Of a stretch of DNA of 64,000 bases, positions 26,249 through 34,600 are shown in pieces. Under the pieces are notes generated by a model. The model worked only from the letters and a program-made list of their open reading frames with translations, was not told the origin of the DNA and searched no databases. A program made the translations under genes and the position numbers. The first letter of the stretch is position 1, and every line of letters begins with the position of its first letter. Source of the stretch: DATBHW01 sp035307385 (GTDB lineage: Bacteria > Chloroflexota > Ktedonobacteria > Ktedonobacterales > DATBGS01). The stretch covers positions 4,724-68,723 of the forward strand of contig DATGID010000023.1 of assembly GCA_035307385.1 (NCBI GenBank), given 5' to 3'.

Positions 26249-27592
26249 ATGTCGCAGCCCACGCTGGGACCCTGGGCCACCGAGGCCGTCAACCGTCGCT
26301 ATGCTGAACTGGCGGCGCGCTCGGCTGATCTGGCGGGCAAGGAGCGCTTGCTGCATCTGATCGCGCTGGTGGACGAGCAGGCGCGGCTGGTGGACCGCGA
26401 ATGCCTGAACCTGAACCCGGCCACCAACGCTCAGAACCCCTACGGCGACGTGCTGATGGCCTCGGGCATCGGCACGCGCCCCAGCCTGGGGCATCCCGGC
26501 GATAAGTACGAGACCGGCCTGGGTCCCGGCGAAGAGATCGAGGTGCTTGCCAACGAACTGGCGCGGCGCGTCTTCCGCGTGGCCTTTGCCGAAACGCGCC
26601 TGCTGAGCGGCGCGATGGCAAATCTGGCCGTGTTCATGGCGACGGCTCGCCCCGGCGACGTGATCTTTACCCTGCCGCCAGCGGCGGGCGGCCACGCCAC
26701 GCATCAGCCCTTCGGCGCGGCGGGCCTCTATGGGCTGGATGTGCGCCCCATTCCTTTGATAGCTGATGAGGCCAGCGCAACCTGGCGCATCGATCTTGAC
26801 GCCCTGGCCGAGCAGGCGGAAGCGACACGCCCGCGTCTGATCGCCCTGGGCGGCAGCCTGGCTTTCGCTCCCTATTCGATTCGTGAAGTGCGCGCCATTG
26901 CCGAAAGCGTTGGCGCGCGGCTGCTCTTTGACGCGGCGCACCTTTCGCTCTTGATTGCCGGGGAAGCCTTTCAGCAGCCGCTTGAGGAAGGCGCGGAGGT
27001 AATGACCACCTCGACCTATAAGGCGCTGGGCGGCCCACCGGGCGGTCTGCTGCTGACCAACGATGCCGAACTGGCGGCCAGGATTGACGCGATTGTGTAC
27101 CCTGGCCTGACGGCCAACAACGACCTGGGGCGCGTGGCGGCACTGGCCGTCTGCCTCAATGATCTGCTAGTCTATGGACATGATTACGCGGCGCGCTGCG
27201 TGGAAACGGCGCGGGCGCTGGCCCAGGCGCTGGCAGCGACAGGGCTGCCCATCGCCGGGCACGCGCCAGACTACACGCAGACGCATCATCTGGCGCTCGA
27301 CGCGCGGCGCTGGGGCGGCGGCACGCGCGCGGCGCGGCTGCTGGAACCGGCTAACATCCTGGCGACGGGCATCAACCTGCCCCTGCCGGACGTGCCCGAT
27401 GACCAGAACGGCCTGCGCCTGGGCGTACAGGAACTGGTGCGCTGGGGCCTGGGTCCGGCGGAGATGCCCCAGGTTGCCAGCTTTCTGGCGCGCGTTTTGC
27501 TGCGCGGCGAAGAAGCCGCCGCGCTCCGCGACGAGGTGGTGACGTTCCGCGCCAGGTTCCAAGAACTGTGTTATATGCTGGATGCCACGTGA
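26249..27592 (+). CDS. Serine hydroxymethyltransferase-like PLP enzyme
   Basis: The 447-residue protein has the SHMT fold: LNLNPATNAQNPYGDVLMASGIG near the start, the DAAHLSLLIAG strand with the PLP-binding Asp and His, and the Schiff-base Lys258 in STYKALGGPPGG. Classical GlyA has TTTHKTLRGPRGG at this site, so this is a divergent relative. Activity could be glycine/serine interconversion or an aldolase reaction on a methylserine-like substrate. It is adjacent to a methyltransferase and a HEAT-repeat gene on the same strand. Confidence 0.82.
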   Translation: MSQPTLGPWATEAVNRRYAELAARSADLAGKERLLHLIALVDEQARLVDRECLNLNPATNAQNPYGDVLMASGIGTRPSLGHPGDKYETGLGPGEEIEVLANELARRVFRVAFAETRLLSGAMANLAVFMATARPGDVIFTLPPAAGGHATHQPFGAAGLYGLDVRPIPLIADEASATWRIDLDALAEQAEATRPRLIALGGSLAFAPYSIREVRAIAESVGARLLFDAAHLSLLIAGEAFQQPLEEGAEVMTTSTYKALGGPPGGLLLTNDAELAARIDAIVYPGLTANNDLGRVAALAVCLNDLLVYGHDYAARCVETARALAQALAATGLPIAGHAPDYTQTHHLALDARRWGGGTRAARLLEPANILATGINLPLPDVPDDQNGLRLGVQELVRWGLGPAEMPQVASFLARVLLRGEEAAALRDEVVTFRARFQELCYMLDAT

Positions 27593-27616
27593 CCCACCGA
27601 AGCAAGGGGAAAAGCC

Positions 27617-28222
27617 ATGCAGCAAATCATTCCTAATTCAGAAAACTGGAACTGGGCCAGGATTCGCGAACTGGCCCAGAAAATGGCGCAGACCGAAGGC
27701 GGCAAGGATTTGGCCGCGGTGGCAGGTCATGTCCTTGGGGCGAGCGACGCTAAAGACCGCCTGCTGGCGGTCTATCTGCTGGGCTTCACCAGCGCCGAAC
27801 ACCCGGAGCGCCTGGAAATCCTGCGGCGGCGCGTGCCCGCCGACCCAAGCTGGGAGGTGCAAGAGGCGCTGGCGCAAGCCTTCGATGCCTATTGCGCGGC
27901 AATTGGCTACGAGGCGGCGCTGCCGACGATTGATGCCTGGCTGGCCGACCCGCAGCCCAACGCTCGCCGGGCCGTCAGCGAGGGCCTGCGCCCGTGGACG
28001 AGTAAGCGCCGCGCCTATTTTGCCGCGCAGCCAGCCGAAGCCATCCGGCGGCTGGCCGCCTTACGCGCCGACCCCAGCGATTACGTGCGCCATTCGGCGG
28101 GCAACGCTCTGCGCGACATTCGCCGCGCCCATGCCGCGCTGGTGGATGCCGAAACGGCTACCTGGAACCTGGATGACCCGCTGGAGGCGTTCACGTACAA
28201 GCGCGTATTGAAAGCGCAGTGA
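27617..28222 (+). CDS. HEAT-repeat protein, possibly AlkD-like
   Basis: This 201-residue, all-helical protein has repeated helix pairs, for example DRLLAVYLLGFTSAEHPERL and DPSDYVRHSAGNALRDIRR. The pattern recalls AlkD-type DNA alkylation repair HEAT proteins. The characteristic catalytic/DNA-contact aromatic residues of AlkD could not be assigned with confidence. A ribosome site AAGGGGAAA precedes the ATG, 24 bp after the SHMT-like gene, so they are probably cotranscribed. Confidence 0.65.
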   Translation: MQQIIPNSENWNWARIRELAQKMAQTEGGKDLAAVAGHVLGASDAKDRLLAVYLLGFTSAEHPERLEILRRRVPADPSWEVQEALAQAFDAYCAAIGYEAALPTIDAWLADPQPNARRAVSEGLRPWTSKRRAYFAAQPAEAIRRLAALRADPSDYVRHSAGNALRDIRRAHAALVDAETATWNLDDPLEAFTYKRVLKAQ

Positions 28223-28463
28223 GGGGGAAAAGAGCGGTTCGGCCACAATAGCCCACCGGATGAGGGAACGGTGGATGGTATTGCCAGTCTGCTTTATAAA
28301 TAGTGGAGTAGCGCTTGCAGTACCCCGTCAAAACGTCCCTGTTTCTCATTTTAAGTGTATCATACTTGTCAATCACTCGACATCGTTCTTTTGGACGTTT
28401 TTTCTGGGCCGCGCGTTCGGTATACTTTCCATTGCATTATGAATCCTGAAATGGAGCATAGAC

Positions 28464-29816
28464 ATGGAAAGGCACTCGCCGCGCGCCCAGGAACAATCTA
28501 CCCCTGAGCGCAGTCCGGAGGAAAAAACGCCCACGCGCACCGCGCCCCGAACCGCGAGAACTCTGGCCTCGTTACGTCATCGCAACTATCGGCTCTACTG
28601 GCTGGGGCAGTTGATCTCGCTGATGGGCACGTTGATGCAAACGACCGGTCAAGCCTGGCTGGTGCTGCAATTGACTCACAGCGCCTGGCAGCTTGGTCTG
28701 GTGGGCGCGCTGCAATTTCTGCCGGTGCTGCTCTTCACGCTCTTTGGTGGGGTCTTTGCCGACCGCTGGCCCAAGCGGCAAGTGCTGCTCATCACCCAGG
28801 CGGCGGCGCTGCTCCAGGCGCTGCTGCTCTGGGCGCTGGTCGCCGCCAACATCGTGCAAATCTGGCATGTGTATGTGCTGGCGGTGTTGCTGGGCATCAC
28901 CAGCAGCCTGGATCGGCCAACGCGCTCGGCGTTTGTGGTCGAGATGGTGGGGCGCGAAGACCTGCCCAACGCGGTTGCCTTGAGTTCCATGCTCACCAAT
29001 CTGGCAAGCGTGGTGGGGCCTGGGTTTGGGGGCATCCTTATCGCCGCCGCCAACGGTGTGGCCCCGCTCTTCCTGCTCAACGCGCTCAGCTTTCTCGCGG
29101 CAATAGGTGGTCTGGCGCTGATGAAGCCTGGCGAGTTCTATGCCCAGGCGCGTCAACCCTCCAGCACGGGCACGCAAGCCGCAGACGCGGGCGAGCGGCA
29201 GAGCACCTGGCAAAGTCTGCGCGAGGGCGTGGCCTATGTCTGGCAGACGCCAGTGGTGCTGCTGCTGACCCTCGTCGTTGGCCTGGTGCTGCTGCTTGGG
29301 GCAAACTACAACGTGGTGCTGCCCCTTTTCGCTACCAACGTGCTGCATACCGGCGCAACAGGCTATGGCTTTCTTTCTGCCGCGCTGTCGGGTGGCGCGC
29401 TGCTTTCGGCGCTCTGGCTGGCCCTGGGCAACCGGCAGCCAACCATTCGCCGCGTGCTTTTCGGCGTGCTGCTCTATGGGCTGCTGGAGGCTGCGTTTGC
29501 GCTCTCGTCTTTCTATCCTCTGTCGCTGGCGCTGATCGCGGGGGTGGGCGTCGCGGAAAGCATTTTTGGCGCGCTGGCGATTACCATGCTGCAAACGGTC
29601 ACGCCAGACCACCTGCGCGGGCGCGTCAGCAGCGTGTATGTGCTCTTCTTCACCGGCAGCATTCCACCAGGCTATCTGCTGGTGGGCTGGCTCTCCAGCG
29701 CCTATGGCGTTTCCATGTGCATGCTCATCTGCGCGCTGCTCTGTCTGCTGACCGCCGGGGCCGGATGGCTCTGGCGCAAATCGGCGGAGCAGGATGTTGC
29801 AGCCGCTCCTGTATAA
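28464..29816 (+). CDS. MFS exporter (EntS/MFS_3-like)
   Basis: The 450-residue protein has 12 predicted membrane spans and a hydrophilic Ser/Pro/Arg-rich head. Family features include ALRHRNYRLYWLGQLISLMG-type entry helix, the loop-2 motif FADRWPKRQVL and the DRPTRSAFV segment of the MFS_3 (enterobactin exporter-like) group. The substrate is unknown: a siderophore, macrolide or other drug is possible. The 241-bp upstream region contains a CCACCG/CGGTGG hairpin (28252-28273) and a TATACT -10 box at 28421-28426. Confidence 0.88.
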   Translation: MERHSPRAQEQSTPERSPEEKTPTRTAPRTARTLASLRHRNYRLYWLGQLISLMGTLMQTTGQAWLVLQLTHSAWQLGLVGALQFLPVLLFTLFGGVFADRWPKRQVLLITQAAALLQALLLWALVAANIVQIWHVYVLAVLLGITSSLDRPTRSAFVVEMVGREDLPNAVALSSMLTNLASVVGPGFGGILIAAANGVAPLFLLNALSFLAAIGGLALMKPGEFYAQARQPSSTGTQAADAGERQSTWQSLREGVAYVWQTPVVLLLTLVVGLVLLLGANYNVVLPLFATNVLHTGATGYGFLSAALSGGALLSALWLALGNRQPTIRRVLFGVLLYGLLEAAFALSSFYPLSLALIAGVGVAESIFGALAITMLQTVTPDHLRGRVSSVYVLFFTGSIPPGYLLVGWLSSAYGVSMCMLICALLCLLTAGAGWLWRKSAEQDVAAAPV

Positions 29817-29866
29817 GCTTCCGCTTACTGGCGTGCTGCGCGCACCCTGCCGACGGGCGCTCATCC

Positions 29867-30202
29867 TCATTTCGCGGGGGCGAGACGCCCAATCTGGTTG
29901 CTTTCATACTCCGTAAACCAGAGGTTGTGATCGGGGCCGAGAGCAATCTTCCAGGCAAAGGTGCTTGATGTAGGCAGATCAAACGTCGTGACCTGCCCGG
30001 CTGGCGTCATGCGCACAATCTTGTCGTCAAGGGTCAGCCAGAGGTTGCCGTCCGGCCCGGCAGCAATCTCGCCCGCGCTGCTGTTGGGCTGCGGCAGAGA
30101 AAACTCGTGGATGGTTGGGGCCGCAGGGGCAGGATTTCCTCCGCAGCCTGCCAGAAAGAGCAGCCAGGCAAAAGCTAGAAAGATGCTGGACCGTCGACGC
30201 AT
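29867..30202 (-). CDS. Short Vgb-like propeller lipoprotein (two blades)
   Basis: The ATG at 30202 has GGAGGAAG upstream. The 111-residue product has a lipoprotein signal peptide (LAGC) and only two propeller repeats (IAAGPDGNLWLT and IALGPDHNLWFTE). A closed propeller needs more blades, so it must oligomerise, complete another propeller or be a remnant. Its 5' region shares the 19-bp motif and a downstream block with the seven-blade gene at 3265-4299. Confidence 0.8.
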   Translation of the reverse strand: MRRRSSIFLAFAWLLFLAGCGGNPAPAAPTIHEFSLPQPNSSAGEIAAGPDGNLWLTLDDKIVRMTPAGQVTTFDLPTSSTFAWKIALGPDHNLWFTEYESNQIGRLAPAK

Positions 30203-30311
30203 ACAAAAACTTCCTCCATTGCGCAGGGCTGTTACAATAAAGAATGCGGCCTGAAATGCTGCATAGCTCAGCTCGGCTTTCTTCAAATATACTGCTCTAC
30301 CGTCCCGGAAA

Positions 30312-30330
30312 CGTAACGAGAAGCGTTACC
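30312..30330. promoter_or_regulatory. Second copy of the 19-bp repeated motif
   Basis: CGTAACGAGAAGCGTTACC is an exact inverted repeat (GTAACG-AGAAG-CGTTAC). It lies 110 bp upstream of the short propeller gene and 30 bp upstream of the methyltransferase start at 30360. Confidence 0.55.
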
Positions 30331-30359
30331 GGATTTTTTTGCTCTCAGGAGGCTGCAAC

Positions 30360-31184
30360 ATGAACCCAGAGCAGGGAAACCATGATTTGCTGGCAATGAA
30401 CCAGGCCACGCGCGATGCCTGGAACCAGAACGCGGAGGTGTGGGACCAGACGCAGGGCGACGATGGCAACTCGATGCAGCGGCTGCTGGTGAACCCTGCG
30501 GCAGAACGCCTGCTGGATGTGCGCCCCGGTCAGACGATTCTGGAGATTGCCTGTGGCAACGGCGTCTTCTCGCGCAGGCTGGCCCAGTTGGGCGCGCAGG
30601 TGGTCGCCACCGACTTCAGCGAGCAACTGCTGGAGCGCGCCAGGGCCAGAAGCGCCGAACACGCCGGGCAGATTGACTATCGCCTGGCCGATGCCACCAG
30701 CCAGGAACAACTGTTGGCGCTGGGCAGAGGGCGCTTCGACGCGGCGGTTGCCAACATGGCGTTGATGGACATCGCCACGCTTGAGCCGCTGCTGGCCGCG
30801 TTGGGCCATCTGCTCAAGCCGGGCGGGCACTTTGTCTTCACGGTCTGCCATCCGTGTTTCAACTCAGGCGGGCAGCATATGCTGGTAGAGCAGGAAGACC
30901 GCGAAGGCGAGGTAGTCATCACCTACGCGGTAAAAATCGCGCAGTACCTGGGCCTTGGCCCGCACAAGGGCCTGGCCGTCATCGGGCAGCCGGTCCCGCA
31001 GTATTATTTTGATCGCCCGCTGCATGTGCTCTTCAACAGCTTCTTTCGCGCCGGGTTTGCCCTGGACGGCCTGGAAGAACCGGCCTTCGATCCGGGGGAA
31101 CAGTCGGGAAGGCGCGCGCTCAGTTGGAACGGCAACTTCCACGAGATTCCGCCCGTGCTGGCGGCGCGCATGCGCCTGTTATAA
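30360..31184 (+). CDS. Class I SAM-dependent methyltransferase
   Basis: The start at 30360 has CAGGAGG. The 274-residue protein begins with NQATRDAWNQNAEVWDQ and has SAM motif ILEIACGNGVFSRRLA and ATDFSEQLLERAR, then LLKPGGHFVFTVCHPCF. This is the UbiE-like/Methyltransf_25 pattern. The substrate is unknown. The 3' end overlaps the convergent GNAT gene by 6 bp. Confidence 0.88.
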   Translation: MNPEQGNHDLLAMNQATRDAWNQNAEVWDQTQGDDGNSMQRLLVNPAAERLLDVRPGQTILEIACGNGVFSRRLAQLGAQVVATDFSEQLLERARARSAEHAGQIDYRLADATSQEQLLALGRGRFDAAVANMALMDIATLEPLLAALGHLLKPGGHFVFTVCHPCFNSGGQHMLVEQEDREGEVVITYAVKIAQYLGLGPHKGLAVIGQPVPQYYFDRPLHVLFNSFFRAGFALDGLEEPAFDPGEQSGRRALSWNGNFHEIPPVLAARMRLL

Positions 31185-31601
31185 ACGCTTCCTGAAGTAG
31201 TACCTTTTATAGCCAACCGGGTCATCATCCAGCACGCCATAGACCTCATAACCGAACCTGGGGTAAAAGTCGGGCGCTTGGAAGCTGTGCGTGTCCAGCG
31301 CCACCTGGCGGCAGCCACGCGCCCGACCTTCAGCCTCGGCGGCCTCTAGCATGCGCCTGCCATAGCCTTTGCCGCGATAGTCTTCGCGCACCCAGAGATA
31401 CTCGATCTTGAGCATGCCGCCCCAGGTCCAGCCGGAAAGGCCCGCGACGATTGCGCCCTGCTCGTCGCGCACGAGCAAGGCCACCGTGCGCCCGTCGTGA
31501 TAGCCGGTGCGCGCCATGTTATAGGCGAACATCTGCTCTTCTAGAAAGTTATGGTCCTGATCGTCGATCGTATCTTCGACTTTGAAATGATCTTCTTGCA
31601 T
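31179..31601 (-). CDS. GNAT N-acetyltransferase
   Basis: I chose the ATG at 31601, with GAAGGATG upstream. The 140-residue product is a single GNAT domain with LWVREDYRGKGYGRRMLEAA as acetyl-CoA-binding motif A and FYPRFGYEVYGVLDD as motif B. The substrate is not readable. It is compact and probably cytoplasmic. Confidence 0.88.
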   Translation of the reverse strand: MQEDHFKVEDTIDDQDHNFLEEQMFAYNMARTGYHDGRTVALLVRDEQGAIVAGLSGWTWGGMLKIEYLWVREDYRGKGYGRRMLEAAEAEGRARGCRQVALDTHSFQAPDFYPRFGYEVYGVLDDDPVGYKRYYFRKRL

Positions 31602-31641
31602 GCAAGCATCCTTCTTTATCAAGTACCTGCGGCTAGGCAGA

Positions 31642-32586
31642 TTACGACGCCTCTCTGCTCCACATGGTCGCGTAACCGCGCGCGTTCGCCAGGTCCATGT
31701 CGCAGAGGCCACGCGGCGCGTCAGTCTCTTGAAAGCAGCCCAGCGCGTATTGCCAGATGACGACGGACCCTGGCGCGCAGGGAGGTGCTGTGGGAGCATA
31801 GGAGGAGCGATCAAATCCACAGCCTGGACGCGGCGCGCTGGAAAAGAGCAGCGGATTGAAGCGCCGCGACCCATCGGGCTGCTGGTTCGCAGGGCTATTC
31901 AACGCCTGGCAATAGGGCGTCGTGAAAGCGCTGGCATTGTCGGCGCCAGTGTTGCAGTAGAAGCCACCGGGGTTGGCATAACGTGATGCGCCCATCGTTT
32001 CCCACCAGCCCAGCAGCCAGTCGGGGTTAGCGTAGACGCCTGTCTCAATATCCGCATAGATTGAAACCCCTGTTGGTGCCCCCAACGCTTCCGCCGCGCT
32101 GATGGCGCGCTGGGCATCCGCCACGCCCCCTTGATGATCGCCGGAAGGCGTGGCGTCGTTGTAGATCACCAGAATCCTGCACCCCTTGCTGAAGAGGAAG
32201 ATGATCTCCTCTGGTGTCAACAGGTCCTTGCCGCCAATGTAGCGCCCCCAATATTGTGGAGGCTTGACCTGCTGCGCGATGAAATCAAAGAGCGTGGGCG
32301 CACCAGCCACAGCGACGGTGGACTGGGCGGCATGCGAAGAGACAACGCCCCAGTACAACGACTCGCCAGGGGCTGTGACGCTGGCAACAGGTGCGGGCGC
32401 CTGACCCTGTGCACGCCACCAGGCCAGACCACCCCCAACGGCAGCCAGCCCTGCCAGCCCCAGACCACCGAGAACAAGCCGCCGCGAGACACCTCGTGGG
32501 CGTGGCGCGGGTGTCCCACAGCGCCCACAATACGAGGCCCAGTTGGGCAAGGGTTCTCCGCACTGCGCGCAGAGACGTTCGGACAT
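31642..32586 (-). CDS. DUF1906 (Rv2525c-like) glycoside-hydrolase-like protein with zinc ribbon and Tat-like segment
   Basis: The start at 32586 follows AAGAGGAG. The 314-residue protein has an N-terminal zinc ribbon (CAQC and CGRC pairs). A twin-arginine-like hydrophobic segment (SRRLVLGGLGLAGLAAVGGG, about residues 34-53) follows, then a DUF1906 TIM-barrel-like domain (RYIGGKDLLTPEEIIFLFSK, IYADIETG). Mycobacterial Rv2525c is Tat-exported and affects the envelope. Here the twin arginines come after a cytoplasmic-type zinc ribbon, so the protein may be membrane-anchored instead. Confidence 0.8.
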   Translation of the reverse strand: MSERLCAQCGEPLPNWASYCGRCGTPAPRPRGVSRRLVLGGLGLAGLAAVGGGLAWWRAQGQAPAPVASVTAPGESLYWGVVSSHAAQSTVAVAGAPTLFDFIAQQVKPPQYWGRYIGGKDLLTPEEIIFLFSKGCRILVIYNDATPSGDHQGGVADAQRAISAAEALGAPTGVSIYADIETGVYANPDWLLGWWETMGASRYANPGGFYCNTGADNASAFTTPYCQALNSPANQQPDGSRRFNPLLFSSAPRPGCGFDRSSYAPTAPPCAPGSVVIWQYALGCFQETDAPRGLCDMDLANARGYATMWSREAS

Positions 32587-32650
32587 AAGTTGGCTCCTCT
32601 TTTCGCACACTCTGCCAGCTATACATAGCCCGGTATATATTCACCACCCC

Positions 32651-32679
32651 TTGACACCACCCGCAAAAGGCCGTATACT
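32651..32679 (+). promoter_or_regulatory. Consensus promoter of leader RNA copy B
   Basis: -35 TTGACA at 32651-32656 and -10 TATACT at 32674-32679, spacer 17 bp. The same hexamers and spacing drive leader copy C on the other strand at 57017-56989. Confidence 0.75.
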
Positions 32680-32685
32680 TGCCAA

Positions 32686-32945
32686 CAAGAACCATACGGT
32701 TCGGCGCGTGCTCAGAGGCACGCGCAGCGCACCTGAGCAATGGAACGGTACCATGCAGCGCTGTCAGTGAAGAAGACTGGCAGCGCCGCTCACCCCACCT
32801 CTGGTAAGGCCAGGGAATGGGGCTGGAGGCATTCTATCCCCACAGATAGAATGAGTCTACCTCTCAGCGGCCATCTCCTCGCGTCCAGCGGCAGGGGGTG
32901 GCCGTTTCGTCTCTCCGGCGCAGAGATTGAGAGGAGATGGCTTGT
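32686..32945 (+). ncRNA. Structured 5' leader RNA, copy B
   Basis: Helices seen are: hairpin 1, CTGTCAG/CTGGCAG (32761-32767 with 32777-32783, 9-base loop); hairpin 2, CCCCA..CTCTGG with CCAGGG..TGGGG (about 32792-32820); hairpin 3, CATTCTATC/GATAGAATG (32830-32838 with 32845-32853); and a long-range helix GCCATCTCCTC (32870-32880) with GAGGAGATGGC (32931-32941). The last strand contains both a Shine-Dalgarno core and an ATG at 32937 in frame with the gene, so folding should block initiation. Copies A and C share this order. Confidence 0.7.
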
Positions 32946-33557
32946 ATGTCCTTTGCATCTACCGTCGCGTTTCAGTCCTTCTAGTCGCAGTCCTGGTCGG
33001 CTCCCCTGCGCGCGGCCTGTCACTGGCTCAAGCGCGACCCGGCTCCCGTCGTGCCCTCCATCCCCCAGGCGCTGGCCCCCGGCTGGCTGCGCCCCCTCTG
33101 GCTCCAGCGCGAGGTAGGCCGGGCTGTTGCTGCTCGGCTGGCCTGGATGCGCGCTCATCCCGATCAGGCCGCCATGCTGCACGCAGAAGATGCGCCATCC
33201 TCCTGGAGCAGCGACGACTGGACACCCTATGACCGGCGTTGCCTGCGGCTGTGGTCAGATGAGTGGCTGGCCTTCTGGTGGGAAGTGAACACCGAACGTC
33301 TCTTATTGCTTGTTCGCGTCCCGCCTGCCTTGATGGGCGAAGACTTGTGGACACACGTGCTGCTGGGCACCTGCGAGCATCTAGCCCAACTCTATCACCA
33401 GTTCCGCAAGCGCTATGGGGCGCGGGCCACGCGCCGCTTCGTGCGCGACACCCTGAATAACTATGTCTGCTGGGAACCCAAGAAGGAAGCCGGGCAGGAA
33501 GCCGAAGAGATGACAGCGCAGATAGACGATCAAAGCGGCTGCCTTCTCCCAGCTTGA
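32946..33557 (+). pseudogene. Small helical protein gene; in-frame TAG near its start
   Basis: From the ATG at 32946 (AGGAG 9 bases upstream), or the in-frame ATG at 32937, the frame meets TAG at 32982-32984. It then runs open to 33557. The part after TAG encodes about 191 residues rich in Trp, Leu and Arg, resembling the protein at 2209-2742 (WLKRDP..., PGWLRPLW, LAQLYHQF). Either this is a gene with a nonsense change, or the first 12-15 codons are a leader peptide and the protein starts downstream, for example at GTG 33051. I cannot decide between these. Confidence 0.55.
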
Positions 33558-33661
33558 AGCGCAAGAATCGGAGGGTTTTCCTGTCCTTTTTTTTGGCATA
33601 ATAGATGAGTCGAGAGGTGAACCGATGACATGATAGGTGCCAGCATTGAAGGAGGCGCAGG

Positions 33662-34600
33662 GTGAACGCAAGAGATGGAGCGGCGCTGCTCATTTTGTCA
33701 GCAATCTGGGGCGCTGCATTTCTCTTTTATAAGATCGCAGCGCCGGTGTTGGGTCCAATCGCGCTGGTGGAACTGCGTGTCTCTATCGCCGGGGTTGCCC
33801 TGCTGCTGTATACGCTGGCGATCAGAAAGCGGCAGCCGCTGAAGGAGCGCTGGCGACAATATCTGCTGGTGGGCATTTTGAACTCGGCCATCCCCTTTAC
33901 GCTGATTGCCGCCGCTGAACTCAACCTGACCGCCGGGCTGGCCTCCATCTTGAATGCCACCAGTCCCTTGTTCGGGGCCGTCGTTGCCGCGCTCTGGATC
34001 AAAGAAGCGCTGACGCTGAAGAAGGTGATCGGCTTGCTGCTGGGGCTGGCAGGCGTGGCTGTGGTTGTTGGTTTGAGTCCGCTGCCCTTTTCGGGGGTGG
34101 TGGCGCTCTCGATTGGCGCGTCGCTGACGGCGGCGGCTTTCTATGGCCTTGCCAGCGTCTATACGAAGGCTCACGTGCAGGGCGCGAGTCCGCTGGCGCT
34201 GGCGACGTACAGCCAGGTGGGCGCGGCGCTCTTCCTGGTGCCCTTTACGGCTGTCGCGCCGCCGCAGCACATCCCGTCGCTGGCAGTGGCGCTGGCAGTG
34301 GTCACGCTGGGCGTGCTCTGCACGGCAGTGGCCTATCTGCTCTATTTCCGGCTGATCGCCAACATCGGGCCAACGCGGGCGCTCACCGTGACCTTCCTGG
34401 TTCCGGTCTTTGGCGTCTTGTGGGGCGTCATCTTCCTGCACGAACCGCTCACCTGGAGCGCCCTCCTGGGTTTTGGCGTCATCTTGCTGGGAACGGGACT
34501 GGTGACGGGCCTGCTGCGCGGGCGGAACGCGCAGCCCGCTGAGCAGTCTGGCACTGTTGAACAGCCTGGCGAGCCAGCCGTCAGCAGGAAGAAGGCGTAA
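33662..34600 (+). CDS. EamA/DMT-family transporter
   Basis: The GTG at 33662 follows AAGGAGG at a good distance. The 312-residue protein has ten membrane spans in two EamA halves. The first has IWGAAFLFYKIAAPVLGP and NATSPLFGAVVAALWIKEAL; the second has AYLLYFRLIANIGPTRALTV and FLHEPLTWSALLGFGVILLG. Members export amino acids or metabolites; the substrate is unknown. The 3' end overlaps the convergent GT87 gene by 20 bp. Confidence 0.9.
   Translation: MNARDGAALLILSAIWGAAFLFYKIAAPVLGPIALVELRVSIAGVALLLYTLAIRKRQPLKERWRQYLLVGILNSAIPFTLIAAAELNLTAGLASILNATSPLFGAVVAALWIKEALTLKKVIGLLLGLAGVAVVVGLSPLPFSGVVALSIGASLTAAAFYGLASVYTKAHVQGASPLALATYSQVGAALFLVPFTAVAPPQHIPSLAVALAVVTLGVLCTAVAYLLYFRLIANIGPTRALTVTFLVPVFGVLWGVIFLHEPLTWSALLGFGVILLGTGLVTGLLRGRNAQPAEQSGTVEQPGEPAVSRKKA

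Noticed and set aside
28572..29870. 432-codon minus-strand frame over the MFS gene
   Set aside because: Gln/His/Arg-rich with no motifs; the plus-strand MFS transporter explains the sequence.
30312..30345. Hairpin plus T-run read as an intrinsic terminator
   Set aside because: The same motif occurs twice elsewhere as direct repeats that cannot form this hairpin and without a T-run, so I favour a protein-binding site.
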